DNA from: Sacculina carcini
Lineage: Eukaryota; Arthropoda; Thecostraca; Sacculinidae
Assembly (NCBI GenBank): GCA_916048095.2
Contig: OU696591.1
Span: 3,506,568 to 3,570,567, forward strand
DNA: 64,000 nt
Reading direction: 5' to 3'
Positions 62,764 to 64,000 of the stretch are shown here, in pieces (the stretch's first letter is position 1; every line of letters begins with the position of its first letter). Made by a program: the position numbers and the translations under genes. The notes below the pieces were generated by a model. It made no database searches, was not told where the DNA came from, and saw only the letters and a list, made by a program, of their open reading frames with translations.

Positions 62764-63682
62764 ATTCATCCAATTTATTTCGATTATTTGTGTGTAGAGT
62801 TTAGTGTTGAGTGAAGAAAGTTATTACCTGGCTGGGATTCGAACCGAGGTCCTCGGGGTTCGAGCAGAGTCTTACGCGGTTCGGCCATTGTAGATGTTCA
62901 AGAGAGATGGTTTATATGTGGTATATATAGTGCGCAAGCACGAGTGTACAATTAATATATAGAATTGTGAGATACTTGTGGCGCACATGATACAATTGTG
63001 GCGCACGTATTAGATATATTAATGTTTATTATATTTGGTTATGCTAACTAAATTAATTTAGAGTTGTGAGACAAATGCACATGATACAATTGTGGCGCGC
63101 GTATTTGGTATATTAATGTTTATTATATTATGTTATGCTAATTAAATAAATTTAGAGAATTGTGAAACACTTGTGACGCACATGATACAATTGTGGCGCG
63201 CGTATTAGGTATATTAATGTTTTTTAAATTAGTTTGAGAATTAAATTAATTCATAGAATTGTGAGACACTTGTGGCGCACATGATACAATTGTGGCGCAC
63301 GTATTTCGTATATTAATGTTTATTATATTAGGTTATGATAATTAGTTGTGTTAAGACAAGTTGATTTAAAAATATAATGAAATTAAATTGAAAAATATTT
63401 ATCAAGTGTGTTTAAACGGGTGAATAGACGGTGGATGGTAGAAGATGTCTATAACAATGATTTGTTCAAACTGCGCATGCGCAGACGTCAGCGCGGTATC
63501 ACGTACGCGGTGCGTGATTGTGCACCATCCAAGGTTACCTTGAGATGGCGCCAGACTGGCGGGGAATGTGTTTGATGTACTGCGCATGCGCAGACGTCAG
63601 CGCGGTATCATGGTGTGTGCATTGCATCAGCCAAGGTGACCTTGAATGCAGTGCTGAGTCAGCACTGCTGACGTCATCTATA
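62764..63682 (+). repeat. Core 37 (B2)
   Basis: B2 consensus, last full core in the window. Confidence 0.95.
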
Positions 63683-64000
63683 TTTTCTTTATTTTCTTTA
63701 TTTTCTTTATTTTCTTTATTTTCTTTATTTTCTTTATTTTCTTTATTTTCTTTATTTTCTTTATTTTCTTTATTTTCTTTATTTTCTTTATTTTCTTTAT
63801 TTTCTTTATTTTCTTTATTTTCTTTATTTTCTCTATTTTCTTTATTTTCTTTATTTTCTTTATTTTCTTTATTCTCTTTATTTTCTTTATTTTCTTTATT
63901 TTCTTTATTTTCTTTATTTTCTTTATTTTCTTTATTTTCTTTATTTTCTTTATTTTCTTTATTTTCTCTATTTTCTCTATTTTCTTTATTTTCTTTATTT
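63683..64000. repeat. 9-bp-repeat tract m37 (partial)
   Basis: TTTTCTTTA with TTTTCTCTA units and one TTCTCTTTA-like unit near 63872. Cut by the window edge. Confidence 0.95.

Larger units (their letters stand above)
1..64000 (+). repeat. Macrosatellite array: 919-bp core plus variable 9-bp-repeat tract, 37 full and 2 truncated copies
   Basis: The window is wholly made of one repeat unit in one orientation. A unit is a core of 919 bp, starting ATTCATCCAATTT and ending GACGTCATCTATA, then a tract of TTTTATTTA or TTTTCTTTA nonamers. Unit length runs from 1,135 to 3,584 bp because only the tract varies. Cores differ by a handful of substitutions. Subfamily A has ggattcCaacc, attattttatg, gaattttgaaac, aaactag, ttaaaac and aatttga. 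Subfamily B has ggattcGaacc, attatgttatg, gaattgtgaaac, aaattag, ttaagac and aaattga. B1 has gattaaaaaa and B2 has gatttaaaaa. High identity with many length states implies recent concerted evolution (inference). No unique flanking sequence is present. Confidence 0.97.

Noticed and set aside
1..64000. CRISPR array
   Set aside because: The repeats are 919 bp with low-complexity spacers, not short repeats with unique spacers, and no cas genes are present.
1..64000. Telomeric or ribosomal intergenic repeat
   Set aside because: The nonamers do not resemble known G-rich telomere repeats, and no rRNA sequence or rRNA promoter is seen anywhere in the window.

Overview
The whole window is one tandem repeat array, a macrosatellite, with no unique sequence and no protein-coding gene I can support. 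It holds 37 full copies and 2 truncated copies of a conserved 919-bp core, all in the same orientation. Between the cores lie tracts of a 9-bp repeat, mainly TTTTATTTA or TTTTCTTTA, running from 24 to about 296 repeats (216 to 2,665 bp). The window starts and ends inside such tracts, so the array is longer than 64 kb. The architecture points to a eukaryote: a tRNA-like Pol III promoter head, an A-rich tail as in a SINE, and motifs matching animal transcription-factor sites. An animal is plausible, but the species cannot be read from the sequence. Misassembly of such an array is also possible and cannot be excluded here.

Each core reads, left to right on the + strand: (1) about 70 bp of AT-rich sequence; (2) a tRNA-like segment on the minus strand with A-box-like and B-box-like motifs; (3) four diverged subrepeats of 94-101 bp sharing a 20-bp motif; (4) an A-rich stretch with AAAAA, which is TTTTT on the minus strand; (5) a CpG-rich, palindrome-dense block of about 210 bp with two TGCGCATGCGCA (NRF-1-like) palindromes, a 13-bp MARE/AP-1-like site and a TGACGTCA (CRE-like) site. 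Read on the minus strand, parts 2 and 1 followed by the 9-bp tract on the left look like a tRNA-derived SINE: head, short body, then A-rich tail (TAAATAAAA repeated). The 9-bp tracts may therefore be hugely expanded SINE tails.

Layout: cores 1-12 (220-21630) are subfamily A. They carry a damaged B box (GGTTGGAATCC) and mostly TTTTATTTA tracts. Cores 13-37 (22972-63682) are mainly subfamily B, with a canonical B box (GGTTCGAATCC) and mostly TTTTCTTTA tracts. The switch falls inside the tract at 21631-22971, which is itself chimeric at about 22.6 kb. Cores 24, 27, 28, 32 and 33 are A/B mosaics. Higher-order duplications are visible: a three-unit block with a 4,125-bp period (27.8-36.0 kb), a block of about 8.7-8.8 kb that includes a core with a 733-bp deletion (41.6-45.2 and 50.5-53.9 kb), and a probable four-unit rhythm in subfamily A.

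Two regularities stand out. Almost every core-to-core spacing equals 919 + 9k, so tracts change length only in whole 9-bp steps. Composition inside a tract is also polarised, with TTTTCTTTA on the left and TTTTATTTA next to the following core. Because 9 is a multiple of 3, the tracts stay open in all phases and produce long low-complexity reading frames that are not genes.
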